Shown piece after piece: positions 9,217-19,646 of a stretch of 64,000 nt of DNA. Position numbers and translations under genes: made by a program. Each line of letters begins with the position of its first letter. The stretch's first letter is position 1. The notes under the pieces are model-generated. The model searched no databases. It saw only the letters and a list, made by a program, of their open reading frames with translations, and had not been told where the DNA came from. This stretch comes from Gammaproteobacteria bacterium (GTDB taxonomy: Bacteria > Pseudomonadota > Gammaproteobacteria > Nitrosococcales > Methylophagaceae). The stretch covers positions 1 through 64,000 of the forward strand of contig JARGFJ010000003.1 of NCBI GenBank assembly GCA_029210875.1, written 5' to 3'.

Positions 9217-10485
9217 TTAATTCAAAACATCGCTCCATATATTTTTAGCCCATGCATTAGCATAGACGCCTTCTAATTCACTTGCTTGGGCTGAGACGCC
9301 ACCACCCGGCATGGCTAACATGGTGGCATGTTCTTTACTGTAACGATAGACAGCGGCAACATGGCCAGCTTTATTATTGTCGATAAAACTATAACAGGTA
9401 TTGTTCAATAAAGGTTCCTGTTCTGGCTGTTGGTCGTTTAATAATGCCACTATTGCAGCTGCACATATTTTCGCCTGTGCATTTGCTATATGTCCTGATT
9501 TTGGTAATTTGGCATGTATCGCATCGCCAATAACGTGAATATAGTCAGTCACTTTAGACTCATAAGTCAGAAAATCAACCTCACACCATCGTTTATCAAT
9601 GTTGATGACACCTGCCAGTTCGGCCACTTTGCCGGCTTTTTGAGGTGGAATAACATTTAAAACATCAGCATTAAATGTATCAAATTCAGATTCAACCTGT
9701 AATGTTTTAAGGTCAACGTTTTCTATGATACTACTAGGCAGATACTCAATTAAACCCGGGTAATACTGTTGCCATGATGATTTAAACAAGGCTTTTTTAG
9801 AAGCAACATCTCCATTTGCATCTAAAATCAATAATTTAGCTGTAGGATTGTGGTGCTTTAAATAATAGGCAATTTGGCAGGCACGTTCATACGGTCCGGG
9901 AGGACAACGAAATGGTGTTGCGGGTACGGTCATCACTACTCGACCACCTTGTTTCATCGTCATTATTTGTTGATATAAATTGACTGTTTGAGATCCAGCC
10001 TTCCATGCATGAGGTACCTTTTGTTGGGCTTGTTCTGTTGCCAGCATCGGTAACTGGTCATAGATAAAATCAACACCTGGTGCTATAACCAAACGGTCAT
10101 AATCCAAGACAACACCATCATGTAATGTTACTTGTTTATTTTCAGCATCAATCGCTATAACTTCAGCTTGGACTGTATCCACACCGTATTTAGATGATAA
10201 TTGATTATAACCATAAGTTAATTGCTGTAATGTTCGATTACCACCTAGCACCAGATTACTTTGCGGGCAAGAAACAAATTGAGCGTTGCGTTCAACTAAA
10301 ATTACATCAATATTACGTGACCACATTTTGATGTATTTGGCTGCCGTAGCTCCGGCAAAACCACCACCGACCACAACGACGCGTTGTCTTGCTTTTGACT
10401 GATTAGCCATGACTAGTTGAGGCATGGTTGCGATAGAACCTGCTACAAGCGCTGATTTTATAAAGCTACGTCGTTTTAGTGCCAT
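9217..10485 (-). CDS. fccB: Flavocytochrome c sulfide dehydrogenase-type flavoprotein (FccB-like)
   Basis: Tat-type leader MALKRRSFIKSALVAG; FAD site VVVVGGGFAGATAAKY; PFRCPPGPYERACQIAYYL and C-terminal NTCYSFI cysteine regions typical of FCSD. Confidence 0.88.
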   Translation of the reverse strand: MALKRRSFIKSALVAGSIATMPQLVMANQSKARQRVVVVGGGFAGATAAKYIKMWSRNIDVILVERNAQFVSCPQSNLVLGGNRTLQQLTYGYNQLSSKYGVDTVQAEVIAIDAENKQVTLHDGVVLDYDRLVIAPGVDFIYDQLPMLATEQAQQKVPHAWKAGSQTVNLYQQIMTMKQGGRVVMTVPATPFRCPPGPYERACQIAYYLKHHNPTAKLLILDANGDVASKKALFKSSWQQYYPGLIEYLPSSIIENVDLKTLQVESEFDTFNADVLNVIPPQKAGKVAELAGVINIDKRWCEVDFLTYESKVTDYIHVIGDAIHAKLPKSGHIANAQAKICAAAIVALLNDQQPEQEPLLNNTCYSFIDNNKAGHVAAVYRYSKEHATMLAMPGGGVSAQASELEGVYANAWAKNIWSDVLN

Positions 10486-10536
10486 AAAGTGCCTCTTCCT
10501 CAACTTTGCTCTGGTTTTAGCGCATGAATCACTTAA

Positions 10537-11493
10537 TTACGAAACATGCTCGCCTTGTGCTTGTAAGTCGGCATGATATGACGATCTTACCATTGGGCCA
10601 CTTGCAACATGCTCAAAGCCCATCTCCTTAGCTGTTATAGCTAATTGATCAAACTCTGCCGGTGTCACAAATCGTTCTACTGCAAGATGATGGCGACTTG
10701 GTTGTAAATATTGACCTAGGGTTAGCATACGACAGCCATGATCACGCAAGTCTTGCATGACTTGTTTAACTTCATCTATGGTTTCACCCAAACCGAGCAT
10801 CAAACCAGATTTAGTCGGAACATCAGGGTGTAAAGCCTGAAAGTTTTTAATCAAATCAAGTGACCATTGATAATCAGAGCCAGGTCTCACCGCTTTATAA
10901 AGCCTTGGAATACTTTCAAGATTGTGGTTAAAAATATCCGGTGGATTATTAGACAGTTGTTCTAATGCCACTTCCATACGCCCACGAAAATCGGGCACTA
11001 AGATTTCGATCCGGGTTTGCGGTGATTGCTTGCGAATTTCAGCAATACAAAGTCCAAAATGGCTTGCACCACCATCCCGTAAATCATCTCGATCAACTGA
11101 TGTTACCACTACATGTTTTAAGTTCATTGCCGCGATGGTTTTGGCTAAATGTGCCGGTTCATTGGCATCAAGCGGATCAGGTCGACCATGTGCGACATCA
11201 CAGAAAGGACAGCGACGTGTACAAATATTGCCCATAATCAAAAACGTCGCTGTTCCGTGTGTAAAACATTCACCTAAATTAGGGCATGCCGCTTCTTCAC
11301 ACACAGTATGAAGATTATGATCACGTAGTAATTTCTTAATGCGCCCTACTTCAGGATGACTGGGTGCTTTCATCCGAATCCATTCTGGTTTACGTTTAGG
11401 ATCAGTAGGTTCGATTTTAATTGGAATACGAGATACTTTGGACGCACCTTTCAGTGCGGTTACATCTCGTTTGATGTGTATCGTTTCAGTCAT
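10537..11493 (-). CDS. lipA: Lipoyl synthase
   Basis: [13 protein letters not shown] and [13 protein letters not shown] Fe-S motifs. Confidence 0.97.
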   Translation of the reverse strand: MTETIHIKRDVTALKGASKVSRIPIKIEPTDPKRKPEWIRMKAPSHPEVGRIKKLLRDHNLHTVCEEAACPNLGECFTHGTATFLIMGNICTRRCPFCDVAHGRPDPLDANEPAHLAKTIAAMNLKHVVVTSVDRDDLRDGGASHFGLCIAEIRKQSPQTRIEILVPDFRGRMEVALEQLSNNPPDIFNHNLESIPRLYKAVRPGSDYQWSLDLIKNFQALHPDVPTKSGLMLGLGETIDEVKQVMQDLRDHGCRMLTLGQYLQPSRHHLAVERFVTPAEFDQLAITAKEMGFEHVASGPMVRSSYHADLQAQGEHVS

Positions 11494-12103
11494 GTTTACC
11501 CTTGTTTTGTATCTGTGTTTGTAACGCAGATACAAACCGTTGTTTTATCTGTGCCATAGTTAAATCTACCCCTAACCCGGCCAGGTCAATCACCTTCATA
11601 TTGGCATAACCGCAGGGGTTAATATAACCAAATGGTGTGAGATCCATAGCCACATTTAAACTGATGCCATGATAACAACACCCCCGCTTAACCCGTAAAC
11701 CAAGAGATGCGATTTTTTTATTGTCAACATAAACACCAGGTGCATCTTTACGTGCATAACTGTCAATATTACTTTGTTTAAGTAGATCAATGACGCTATT
11801 TTCAAGACTTGTCACCATATCTCGTACACCAAGATTTAATCGTCGCAAATCAAATAAGGTATAAGCAATAAGTTGTCCGGGGCCATGATAGGTTACTTGT
11901 CCCCCTCTATCTGTTTGGACTACAGGGATAGTATTTGGATTAAGAATATGTTCTGCTCTACCGTTTAAACCTTGTGTAAAAACAGAAGGATGCTCAACTA
12001 ACCATAGTTGATCAGGGCTATTTTGATCACGCTGTGTCGTATAGGACTGCATCGCAGACCATATTGGTTGATATTCAACCAGACCTAACTCTTTGACGAT
12101 CAT
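11486..12103 (-). CDS. lipB: Octanoyl-[ACP]:protein N-octanoyltransferase
   Basis: [43 protein letters not shown]; overlaps lipA. Confidence 0.96.
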   Translation of the reverse strand: MIVKELGLVEYQPIWSAMQSYTTQRDQNSPDQLWLVEHPSVFTQGLNGRAEHILNPNTIPVVQTDRGGQVTYHGPGQLIAYTLFDLRRLNLGVRDMVTSLENSVIDLLKQSNIDSYARKDAPGVYVDNKKIASLGLRVKRGCCYHGISLNVAMDLTPFGYINPCGYANMKVIDLAGLGVDLTMAQIKQRFVSALQTQIQNKGKHD

Positions 12104-12114
12104 TTTATCTGCGA

Positions 12115-12387
12115 TTACAGCACATATTTGACGAGTTCATGTCCACTCAGATCACGATAAATCGCATCTAACTGGGCTTTGCTCGTTGCGTTAATCGTCA
12201 CGGTTACTGAGGTGAATTTACCACCTGAACTTTGTTTGGTCGTAACCGCTCCCTCATCTAAATCATCAATATGACGACGAACAATAGACACTACAAGACT
12301 ATCAAACTCAACACTGGATTCGCCCATGGCTTTAATTGCAAAGTCACACGGAAACTCAAGTAATGTGTCTGTTTCTTGTTCCGCCAT
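12115..12387 (-). CDS. ybeD: YbeD/DUF493 family protein
   Basis: LLEFPCDFAIKAMG...TSVTVTINATSKAQLDAIYRDLSGHELVKYVL; position next to lipB. Confidence 0.92.
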   Translation of the reverse strand: MAEQETDTLLEFPCDFAIKAMGESSVEFDSLVVSIVRRHIDDLDEGAVTTKQSSGGKFTSVTVTINATSKAQLDAIYRDLSGHELVKYVL

Positions 12388-12389
12388 GA

Positions 12390-13235
12390 TTAACCTTTTG
12401 ATTTTTTATACTGCTGGTAAAGACTGTCTATCTGTTTCCAAACAGGACCAGGCTTGCCATCACCAACAGCGTCATTATCTAATTCAGTAATTGGCACTAC
12501 TTCTTTGGTTGAACTGCTCATCCAAATCTCATCAGCCTGTCTTAGTTGCTGCTCTGTCACCGCTTGTTCCAGCAGCGGTATGTCATTTTCCAAAGCCAGT
12601 TTTATGACTATCTCACGCGTGATGCCTGGCAAGACTTTTTCGTCCTTGGGAGAGGTGTAGATCGTACCATCTAATACAACATAGGCATTGCTAGCTGCAC
12701 CTTCGGTTAAATACCCATCACGGATTAACAGTGCTTCCTGAGCACCGGCTTCTTGTGCTTGCTGTTTCAATAAACTGTTTGGCAATAACGTAATCGCTTT
12801 AATATTGCAGTTTGCCCAACGAATATCAGCCAAAGTAATCGCTTTAATACCGTTTTGTTTGTACTTTTCTGGAACAGCTTGTAATGGATTACTCATTGCA
12901 AATGCAGTCGGTTCCACACCTGTTGGAAATAAGTGATCTCGTGGTGCTACACCACGCGTTACCTGCAAATAAAGTGATTGATCGCCACCACCATTACGGA
13001 CGACCAATTCCTCTATCATTATTTGCCACTGGCGCGGTGTCATAGGATTTTTCATCCTGACGCCATCTAAGCTGTACTGCAATCGATTCAAATGGGCTTC
13101 TAATTCAAAACAATGGCCATCATAAACAGGGATCACTTCATAAACGCCATCACCTAATAAAAACCCACGATCAAACACTGAAACCTGTGCCTGGTCTGCT
13201 GGTAAAAATTGACCGTTTAAATAAACATCTTTCAA
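12390..13235 (-). CDS. dat: D-amino-acid transaminase (class IV PLP)
   Basis: VFDRGFLLGDGVYEVIPVYDG, YLQVTRGVAPRDHLFP, LTEGAASNAYVV. Confidence 0.9.
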   Translation of the reverse strand: MKDVYLNGQFLPADQAQVSVFDRGFLLGDGVYEVIPVYDGHCFELEAHLNRLQYSLDGVRMKNPMTPRQWQIMIEELVVRNGGGDQSLYLQVTRGVAPRDHLFPTGVEPTAFAMSNPLQAVPEKYKQNGIKAITLADIRWANCNIKAITLLPNSLLKQQAQEAGAQEALLIRDGYLTEGAASNAYVVLDGTIYTSPKDEKVLPGITREIVIKLALENDIPLLEQAVTEQQLRQADEIWMSSSTKEVVPITELDNDAVGDGKPGPVWKQIDSLYQQYKKSKG

Positions 13236-13239
13236 AGAT

Positions 13240-14385
13240 TTAGCCCCAAATCAGTAACAAAATACTATCAATAAGACGGTGCCACCAGCTGCCCTGTTCG
13301 ACGGTGTGTAATGCAATTAAAGACTCCTGCGCAATAACGTCATCATCCAGACGTAGTTCAACCTGGCCTAACTGACTACCTGCTTCGATCGGTGCGACTA
13401 AAGGCTGCTGTATATTGGTTGATGCAACCAGGTCTTTATATCGACCTCTCGGCACAGTTACAGCTAAGGGCTTGGCCAATCCTAATTCAATTTGCCTGGT
13501 AGCACCTTTCCATACTTTAGTGTCAACCACTTTAGTTTGAGCCTGATACAGATCATGTGTTTCGAAAAAACGGAAACCATAATTAAATAATTTTTGTGTT
13601 TCCTGCGCTCGTGCATTTTCACTGCGTGTGCCTAATACCACTGAAATCAGGCGCATATCACTGCGTACAGCAGAAGCAGCTAAACAATAGCCGGCTTCTT
13701 CAGTATGACCCGTTTTCAAACCATCAACAGTCGTATCACGCCATAGCAATTTATTGCGGTTGTGTTGGGTGATACCGTTATAAGTGAATTCTTTTTCTGC
13801 ATACCACTTATAGTGGTCAGGAAAATCGCGAATAACCGCTGCTGATAAAATTGCAATGTCTTTTGCCGTTGTATAGTGATCAGGATCAGGTAAGCCGGTT
13901 GTATTGCGATAATTTGTATCAAACATGCCCAATTTTTGAGCATATTGGTTCATCATTTGAGCAAAGGTTTCCTCGCTACCAGCGATATGCTCAGCCAATG
14001 CAACTGCAGCATCATTGCCTGATTGAATGATCATGCCACGTAACAAAATTTCTACTGGTACTTTGGTATTGACTTCAATAAAGCTACGTGATCCCACCAT
14101 ACGCCATGCTTTTTCACTGATCAGCACGTCATCATCTAAAGCAATATTGCCGGCAGCAAGTTCATGAGAAACCACATAAGCTGTCATAAGTTTAGTAATA
14201 CTTGCTGGCGGCAATCGCTCTGTTGAATTTGATTCGGCAAGGACTCGACCACTGGCAAAATCCTGCAAAATATAAGCTTTAGCAGCAATTGATGGTGCTG
14301 AAGGGTTAGGTGTTATAGCCGCTTGCGACACTGATACAGCCATCACAAAACCAATTAAAACGATCCTCTTTAATTTTTTTAACAT
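13240..14385 (-). CDS. dacA: D-alanyl-D-alanine carboxypeptidase (PBP5/6 type)
   Basis: PPASITKLMTAYVV SxxK, SGNDAAVALAE SxN, DGLKTGHTEEAGY KTG. Confidence 0.94.
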   Translation of the reverse strand: MLKKLKRIVLIGFVMAVSVSQAAITPNPSAPSIAAKAYILQDFASGRVLAESNSTERLPPASITKLMTAYVVSHELAAGNIALDDDVLISEKAWRMVGSRSFIEVNTKVPVEILLRGMIIQSGNDAAVALAEHIAGSEETFAQMMNQYAQKLGMFDTNYRNTTGLPDPDHYTTAKDIAILSAAVIRDFPDHYKWYAEKEFTYNGITQHNRNKLLWRDTTVDGLKTGHTEEAGYCLAASAVRSDMRLISVVLGTRSENARAQETQKLFNYGFRFFETHDLYQAQTKVVDTKVWKGATRQIELGLAKPLAVTVPRGRYKDLVASTNIQQPLVAPIEAGSQLGQVELRLDDDVIAQESLIALHTVEQGSWWHRLIDSILLLIWG

Positions 14386-14405
14386 TGCAACTCTCAATAA
14401 ATTAT

Positions 14406-15212
14406 TTATTCAACAACAATGTGCACATCATTATAGCCAAGATCGACTAAACGATTGGCTAAGGTATCACCATATTCTACATTGGCTAATGGACCGACAC
14501 GCACTCGATACAAATTACCGTCAGGTTTATTGAGCGGTGCAATTAATACCGCATCACCAATAGCCTGTTGTAATTGCTTTTTTATTTGTTCAGCTCGCGA
14601 CGATGTACTAAAAGCACCAACTTGCAGATATAAGCCAACTAGCGCATTTGTTTCAGGATAGCTAACTTCGCTCACTACTGATGTTGGCGCTTGGCCAGCG
14701 CTAATAGCACGCACTTCAACCATGCCCGTACCTTTTGCCAAGATGCCAAGCTTTGATGCAGCACTATAAGATAAATCTATAATGCGATTGCTATGAAAGG
14801 GACCTCGATCATTCACCCTAACGATAACCTTTTTACCATTTTCCAAATTTGTCACTTCAACATAGGTCGGTAATGGCAGAGTTTTATGTGCAGCTGTCAT
14901 GGCATACATATCATAGGGTTCGCCACTTGATGTACGTTTGCCATGAAATTTAGTGCCGTACCAAGAGGCAACACCACGTTCAACATAGCCCGTACTATCA
15001 CTCATAGTGTAATAACGTTTTCCAAACACCTCATAGTGAGCTGGATTGCCATATTTACTGCGAGGCTCATCTCGAGGAACTGCATTTGGAATATGAGCTA
15101 CATCTGGTGCTGACTTGGGCGCACTATCCTGTTTATCACCCACACTACTACACGCTACTAATAACGCATAAAAAACAAATAATGCTAGTCGATTTAACCT
15201 GATTATTTTCAT
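14406..15212 (-). CDS. rlpA: Septal ring lytic transglycosylase RlpA with SPOR domain
   Basis: Lipoprotein signal LLVACSS; GVASWYGTKFHGKRTSSGEPYDMYAMTAAHKTLPLPTYVEVTN; C-terminal SPOR repeat. Confidence 0.94.
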   Translation of the reverse strand: MKIIRLNRLALFVFYALLVACSSVGDKQDSAPKSAPDVAHIPNAVPRDEPRSKYGNPAHYEVFGKRYYTMSDSTGYVERGVASWYGTKFHGKRTSSGEPYDMYAMTAAHKTLPLPTYVEVTNLENGKKVIVRVNDRGPFHSNRIIDLSYSAASKLGILAKGTGMVEVRAISAGQAPTSVVSEVSYPETNALVGLYLQVGAFSTSSRAEQIKKQLQQAIGDAVLIAPLNKPDGNLYRVRVGPLANVEYGDTLANRLVDLGYNDVHIVVE

Positions 15213-16186
15213 TTTGCTTGCTCATACTGTGTACGAATTAACTGTGCCAATTGGGTGACCGCCATAGCATACATTCGACTATGGTTATAGCGGGTAATGC
15301 TATAAAAATTTTGTCTGGCTAACCAATATTCTTCACCATCTTCCTGAGTTAGACTGATTAGAGCCAATACATCGTCACCGGCTGGCACCTCATCTAAACT
15401 AACACCGGCAGCACTAAGTTGTTCACGGTTAAGTGATGGTTTATAACCCAATGCAATCAGGTCTGCTGGCACGTCACCATGAAATTTAGTTCTATGAACA
15501 ATTGATTCATTCGCGATCCAACCATGTAGTTTTAGATAATTGGCAATACTGCCGATAGCATCAACCGGATTTTCCCAAATATCCCTATGGCCATCATGAT
15601 CAAAATCTACCGCATAACGTCGATAGCTACTTGGCATAAATTGACCCAAGCCCATAGCGCCTGCATAGGAACCTATCGGAGCTAATAACGATTTGTCCTC
15701 TTCTCTTGTCAGTAGCAAAAAGTGCTCTAATTCACTACGAAAAAAGGCACTACGTGGTGGATAACGAAACGCTAATGTTGATAAGGCGTCAACCACACGA
15801 TATTTTCCGACATTACCGCCATAACGTGTTTCAACACCTAAAATTGCTAAAATAATTTCAGCGGGAACACCATAGATTTTCTCTGCGTTTGCCAGCGTTT
15901 GCTGATGCTGCTTCCAAAAATCAACACCACCTTGAATACGCTGGTCCGTAATGAAAATTTTACGATAGTCGTACCATGGCTTGCTTTTTTCTGCCGGGCG
16001 AGAAATCGCATCTAAAATCGGTTGTTTTACCTCAACCCGCTCAAATAAATGCTGCAACTTGTCGCGCTCAAAATCATGCTTTTGATGCATTTCCTCAATA
16101 AATTCTTCCACACCCGGAAGTTTGTTATCTGCGTATGAAACAGAAGTCATTAACAAAATACTTAATAGTAGTGTGAGTTTTTTCAC
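15209..16186 (-). CDS. mltB: Lytic murein transglycosylase B
   Basis: ILGVETRYGGNVGKYRVVDALSTLAFRYPPRSAFFR, GAMGLGQFMPSSYRRYAVDFD. Confidence 0.95.
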   Translation of the reverse strand: MKKLTLLLSILLMTSVSYADNKLPGVEEFIEEMHQKHDFERDKLQHLFERVEVKQPILDAISRPAEKSKPWYDYRKIFITDQRIQGGVDFWKQHQQTLANAEKIYGVPAEIILAILGVETRYGGNVGKYRVVDALSTLAFRYPPRSAFFRSELEHFLLLTREEDKSLLAPIGSYAGAMGLGQFMPSSYRRYAVDFDHDGHRDIWENPVDAIGSIANYLKLHGWIANESIVHRTKFHGDVPADLIALGYKPSLNREQLSAAGVSLDEVPAGDDVLALISLTQEDGEEYWLARQNFYSITRYNHSRMYAMAVTQLAQLIRTQYEQAK

Positions 16187-17313
16187 GGTGACATCATCCT
16201 TCGGTGGGTATGAATAGACATCAGGATACCGAAGCCGGCTAATAAGGTCACCATTGATGTGCCACCATAACTGATTAATGGTAGTGGTACCCCTACGACA
16301 GGTAACAACCCGGTTACCATCCCGATATTAACAAAAACATAGACCAGAAAAGTTAAAGAAATACTCCCTGCTAATAATCGCGCAAAACTAGTTTGTGCCT
16401 GGCTGGCAATATAAACACCCCTTGCGGCCACTAATAAATAACATAAAATCAGCAGCCCAACACCAACCAGACCTAATTCTTCAGCAATAACCGCAAAAAT
16501 AAAATCTGTCGAACGTTCTGGTAAAAAGGCCAGTTGGGACTGGGTTCCTTCCATCCATCCACGTCCAAAAATACCACCAGAACCTATCGCAATCTTAGAT
16601 TGAATAATGTGATACCCGGTACCTAATGGATCAGATTCCGGATTTAAAAACGTTAATACTCGCTGACGTTGGTAATCATGCATGACATACCACAATACCG
16701 GTAATGCAGCTGCACAAAGACTTATAAAACTGATAATAAGGCGCCAACTAATGCCCGATAAAAAGATAACAATTAAACCTGAACTTGCAATAAGTAAGGC
16801 TGTGCCCAAATCAGGCTGTTTGGCAATGAGTACCGATGGCACGATGATCATAACTAAACCAATAAATATTCTGACAAATGTTGGTGGTAAGGGACGTTCT
16901 GCCAGATAAGTAGCGACAAGTAAAGGTACAGCAAGCTTCATTAATTCAGAAGGTTGGAAACGAAAAAAACCCAAGTCCAACCATCGTTGCGCACCTTTAC
17001 CCTCATGGCCAAACAGTAATACAGCAATCAATAATATTAAGCCTGCACCATAAAGCCAATAAGAGTAATCACGCATTCTATCTGGATGAATTTGAGCGAT
17101 AACGATTAACGCTGATAAAGCCATAGCCATGCGGATAAGTTGTCTGACAATTAAATCCGGATTTTGATTGCCTGCGCTATACAAAATCATTAGACCTGCT
17201 GACATTAGAGACAACAATAACAGTAACAACAATGCATCAATGTGTATGTGAGATAGAAGCCGTGTAAAGCTTATTTTGTGTTTTGCACTAGAATCACTAA
17301 TCAAACTAGTCAT
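16183..17313 (-). CDS. rodA: Rod-shape SEDS peptidoglycan polymerase RodA
   Basis: KQPDLGTALLIASSGL, FLPERSTDFIFAVIAEELGLVG, VVGVPLPLISYGGTSM. Confidence 0.96.
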   Translation of the reverse strand: MTSLISDSSAKHKISFTRLLSHIHIDALLLLLLLSLMSAGLMILYSAGNQNPDLIVRQLIRMAMALSALIVIAQIHPDRMRDYSYWLYGAGLILLIAVLLFGHEGKGAQRWLDLGFFRFQPSELMKLAVPLLVATYLAERPLPPTFVRIFIGLVMIIVPSVLIAKQPDLGTALLIASSGLIVIFLSGISWRLIISFISLCAAALPVLWYVMHDYQRQRVLTFLNPESDPLGTGYHIIQSKIAIGSGGIFGRGWMEGTQSQLAFLPERSTDFIFAVIAEELGLVGVGLLILCYLLVAARGVYIASQAQTSFARLLAGSISLTFLVYVFVNIGMVTGLLPVVGVPLPLISYGGTSMVTLLAGFGILMSIHTHRRMMSP

Positions 17314-19159
17314 CACTAACAACCCCGAAATAGTGCTTGATCATTTTGCGCGCAATGGGTGCCGCTGTTTTACTGCCGCCGCCACCATGTTCTGCAACGA
17401 CGACGACGACAAATTCAGGATCATCAGCAGGTGCAAAAGCGATAAATAATGCATGATCATGTAATTTTTTGGCTAAGGTGTCAGCATCATATTTTTCATC
17501 TTGTTTAATGCCAAATACTTGAGCTGTTCCGGTTTTACCTGCAATTTTGAATGGCATATCTTTCGCTACAGGTCGCGCCGTTCCTCTCTTACCATGAACT
17601 ACTTCTACCATTGAGTCTATGACCGCTTCCCAGTTTCGACTACGTTCTATCGGCAGTGGTTCTGCAATGATTGCAGGTATTAACTCTAGCTCACTTTCCA
17701 CACTACTGCGTGTCGCTCTGGCAACCCTGGGCGTGATATTAATCCCTCGCATAGCCAATATTGCAGTGGCATGCGCTAACTGGATCGGTGTGGTTTGATT
17801 AAAGCCCTGACCAATGCCAGAAATCAATGTTTCTCCCGGATACCAGACCTGTCTGCGATTTTGCTGTTTCCACTCTTTTGATGGTGACAAACCTGCGCTT
17901 TCACTAGGAATATCAATACCCGATCGATGTCCAAAGTTAAATAAATCTAAAAAGCTATGAATGCGATCAATGCCTAAGGTATGAGCAAGATCATAAAAAT
18001 ACACATCACAGGACTGTGAAATTGCATCGTTCAAATCAACATGGCCATGACCATGTGATTTCCAGCAACGATAACGATGATCCTGTCCCGGCAAGGTATA
18101 CCAACCTGGACAAAATGATTTTGATTGTTCTGAAATAACGCCCATTTCCAGACCAGCCAAGGCAATAAATGGTTTTAAGGTTGAGCCAGGTGGATAATGA
18201 CCGCGTAATGCGCGATCAAATAAAGGTCTGTCTGGCGAATCACGTAACGCCGCATATTGTTTTGAACTGATACCAGATACAAATAAATTGGGATCAAATT
18301 CGGGTTTGCTGACCATCGCTAATATCGCGCCTGTTTTCGGGTCAAGTGCAATCACAGAACCGTTAAACTCACCTAAAGCATCAAAAGCGACACGTTGTAA
18401 ATTAGTATCTAAGTGCAAGAATAAATCACTACCTGAAACAGGCGCAGATCGAAATAGTTCTCTGACCACCCTACCTTGCACATTGGTTTCTACACGTTGA
18501 TAACCAACAGCCCCATGGAGCAGTTCTTCATAATATTTCTCAATACCAGTCTTACCAATTTGTAAGGTACCTTTATAATCCTGTTCATCAATGTATTGTT
18601 GTTCGCGCTCGTTAATACGACCAACATAACCTACGGTATGAGCAAATAACGCGCCTTGTGGATAGTGTCGAATTAGTCGACCAACGACATCAACACCAGT
18701 AAAGCGATGGCGATTGACTGAAAACATCGCCACTTCTTGTTGTGTTAAGCGCTCACGAACAATCACTTGTCTAAAACGACGCTGGTGTTTAATGCGCAAC
18801 TTAAGATCGTCAATTTCCTCATCCGACATCGCAAACATATCAGCCAGCTCGTTCAATGTTAGGTCAATATCTGGCACGTTTTCAGGAACAAGTTCTAAAC
18901 TGAAGGTCGGAATATTTTCTGCTAACACGATGCCATTACGATCATAAATCAGCCCACGTTGCGGTGGTAAAGGCTCAATGTCTACACGATTTCTATTTGA
19001 TAATGAATCAAAATATTCATGTTCAAAAACCTGAAGAAAAACCAATCGAATCATTATTATAATGAATAACAGACCTGTAAAAATTACAGAAAAAATAAGC
19101 CGATCATTGACTAATCGGCCTTCACGAAAGTGGTCTTTCAGGGCAAAGCGATTTGACAT
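17306..19159 (-). CDS. mrdA: Penicillin-binding protein 2
   Basis: GLIYDRNGIVLAENIPTFSLELVPE, YPPGSTLKPFIALAGLE, KIAGKTGTAQVF. Confidence 0.96.
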   Translation of the reverse strand: MSNRFALKDHFREGRLVNDRLIFSVIFTGLLFIIIMIRLVFLQVFEHEYFDSLSNRNRVDIEPLPPQRGLIYDRNGIVLAENIPTFSLELVPENVPDIDLTLNELADMFAMSDEEIDDLKLRIKHQRRFRQVIVRERLTQQEVAMFSVNRHRFTGVDVVGRLIRHYPQGALFAHTVGYVGRINEREQQYIDEQDYKGTLQIGKTGIEKYYEELLHGAVGYQRVETNVQGRVVRELFRSAPVSGSDLFLHLDTNLQRVAFDALGEFNGSVIALDPKTGAILAMVSKPEFDPNLFVSGISSKQYAALRDSPDRPLFDRALRGHYPPGSTLKPFIALAGLEMGVISEQSKSFCPGWYTLPGQDHRYRCWKSHGHGHVDLNDAISQSCDVYFYDLAHTLGIDRIHSFLDLFNFGHRSGIDIPSESAGLSPSKEWKQQNRRQVWYPGETLISGIGQGFNQTTPIQLAHATAILAMRGINITPRVARATRSSVESELELIPAIIAEPLPIERSRNWEAVIDSMVEVVHGKRGTARPVAKDMPFKIAGKTGTAQVFGIKQDEKYDADTLAKKLHDHALFIAFAPADDPEFVVVVVAEHGGGGSKTAAPIARKMIKHYFGVVSDD

Positions 19160-19166
19160 AGCTTAA

Positions 19167-19646
19167 TCAGTTAACATGGAAGTTTCGTCTAACACTACGA
19201 AGCAGCGCATACATTACAGGCCAAAGCACTGTACTCATTACAGCTGGCAACCATAATGTGAAATCAAAGGTACGTGATGAAACCAACATTGAAATAACGT
19301 TAACCAAAAATACCAATGCCATGATACTTAATGCCTGTTGCCATAGCGGGTATTGCCGTAATTGCAAATGAAAGCGTAAGACAAAATAGACAACCAGCGC
19401 ATAGGAAAAAGCCAAAATCCCTAATTGACCTCCCAAGGTTACATCCATAATCAACCCTGTGCACCAGGCAAAACCGACACCTACGCGCTTGGGTAAGGCC
19501 ATCGCCCAATAAATCAGGGTCATGACCACCCATTCTGGTCTAATAAAACGGATATTTTCAGGCAGAGGAACTAGCATCAAAATCATCGCGATAATGATCG
19601 AAATAACAATAAATATGTAGCCGTGTTGTTGTTTGTTATTGACCAT
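19167..19646 (-). CDS. mreD: Rod shape-determining protein MreD
   Basis: Small multi-TM protein immediately after mreC; RPEWVVMTLIYWAMALPKRVGVGFAWCTGLIMDVTLGGQLG; start trimmed to MVNNKQQ. Confidence 0.92.
   Translation of the reverse strand: MVNNKQQHGYIFIVISIIIAMILMLVPLPENIRFIRPEWVVMTLIYWAMALPKRVGVGFAWCTGLIMDVTLGGQLGILAFSYALVVYFVLRFHLQLRQYPLWQQALSIMALVFLVNVISMLVSSRTFDFTLWLPAVMSTVLWPVMYALLRSVRRNFHVN

Noticed and set aside
10922-11311. 129-aa ORF antisense to lipA
   Set aside because: Entirely inside the conserved lipA coding sequence, no recognisable family.
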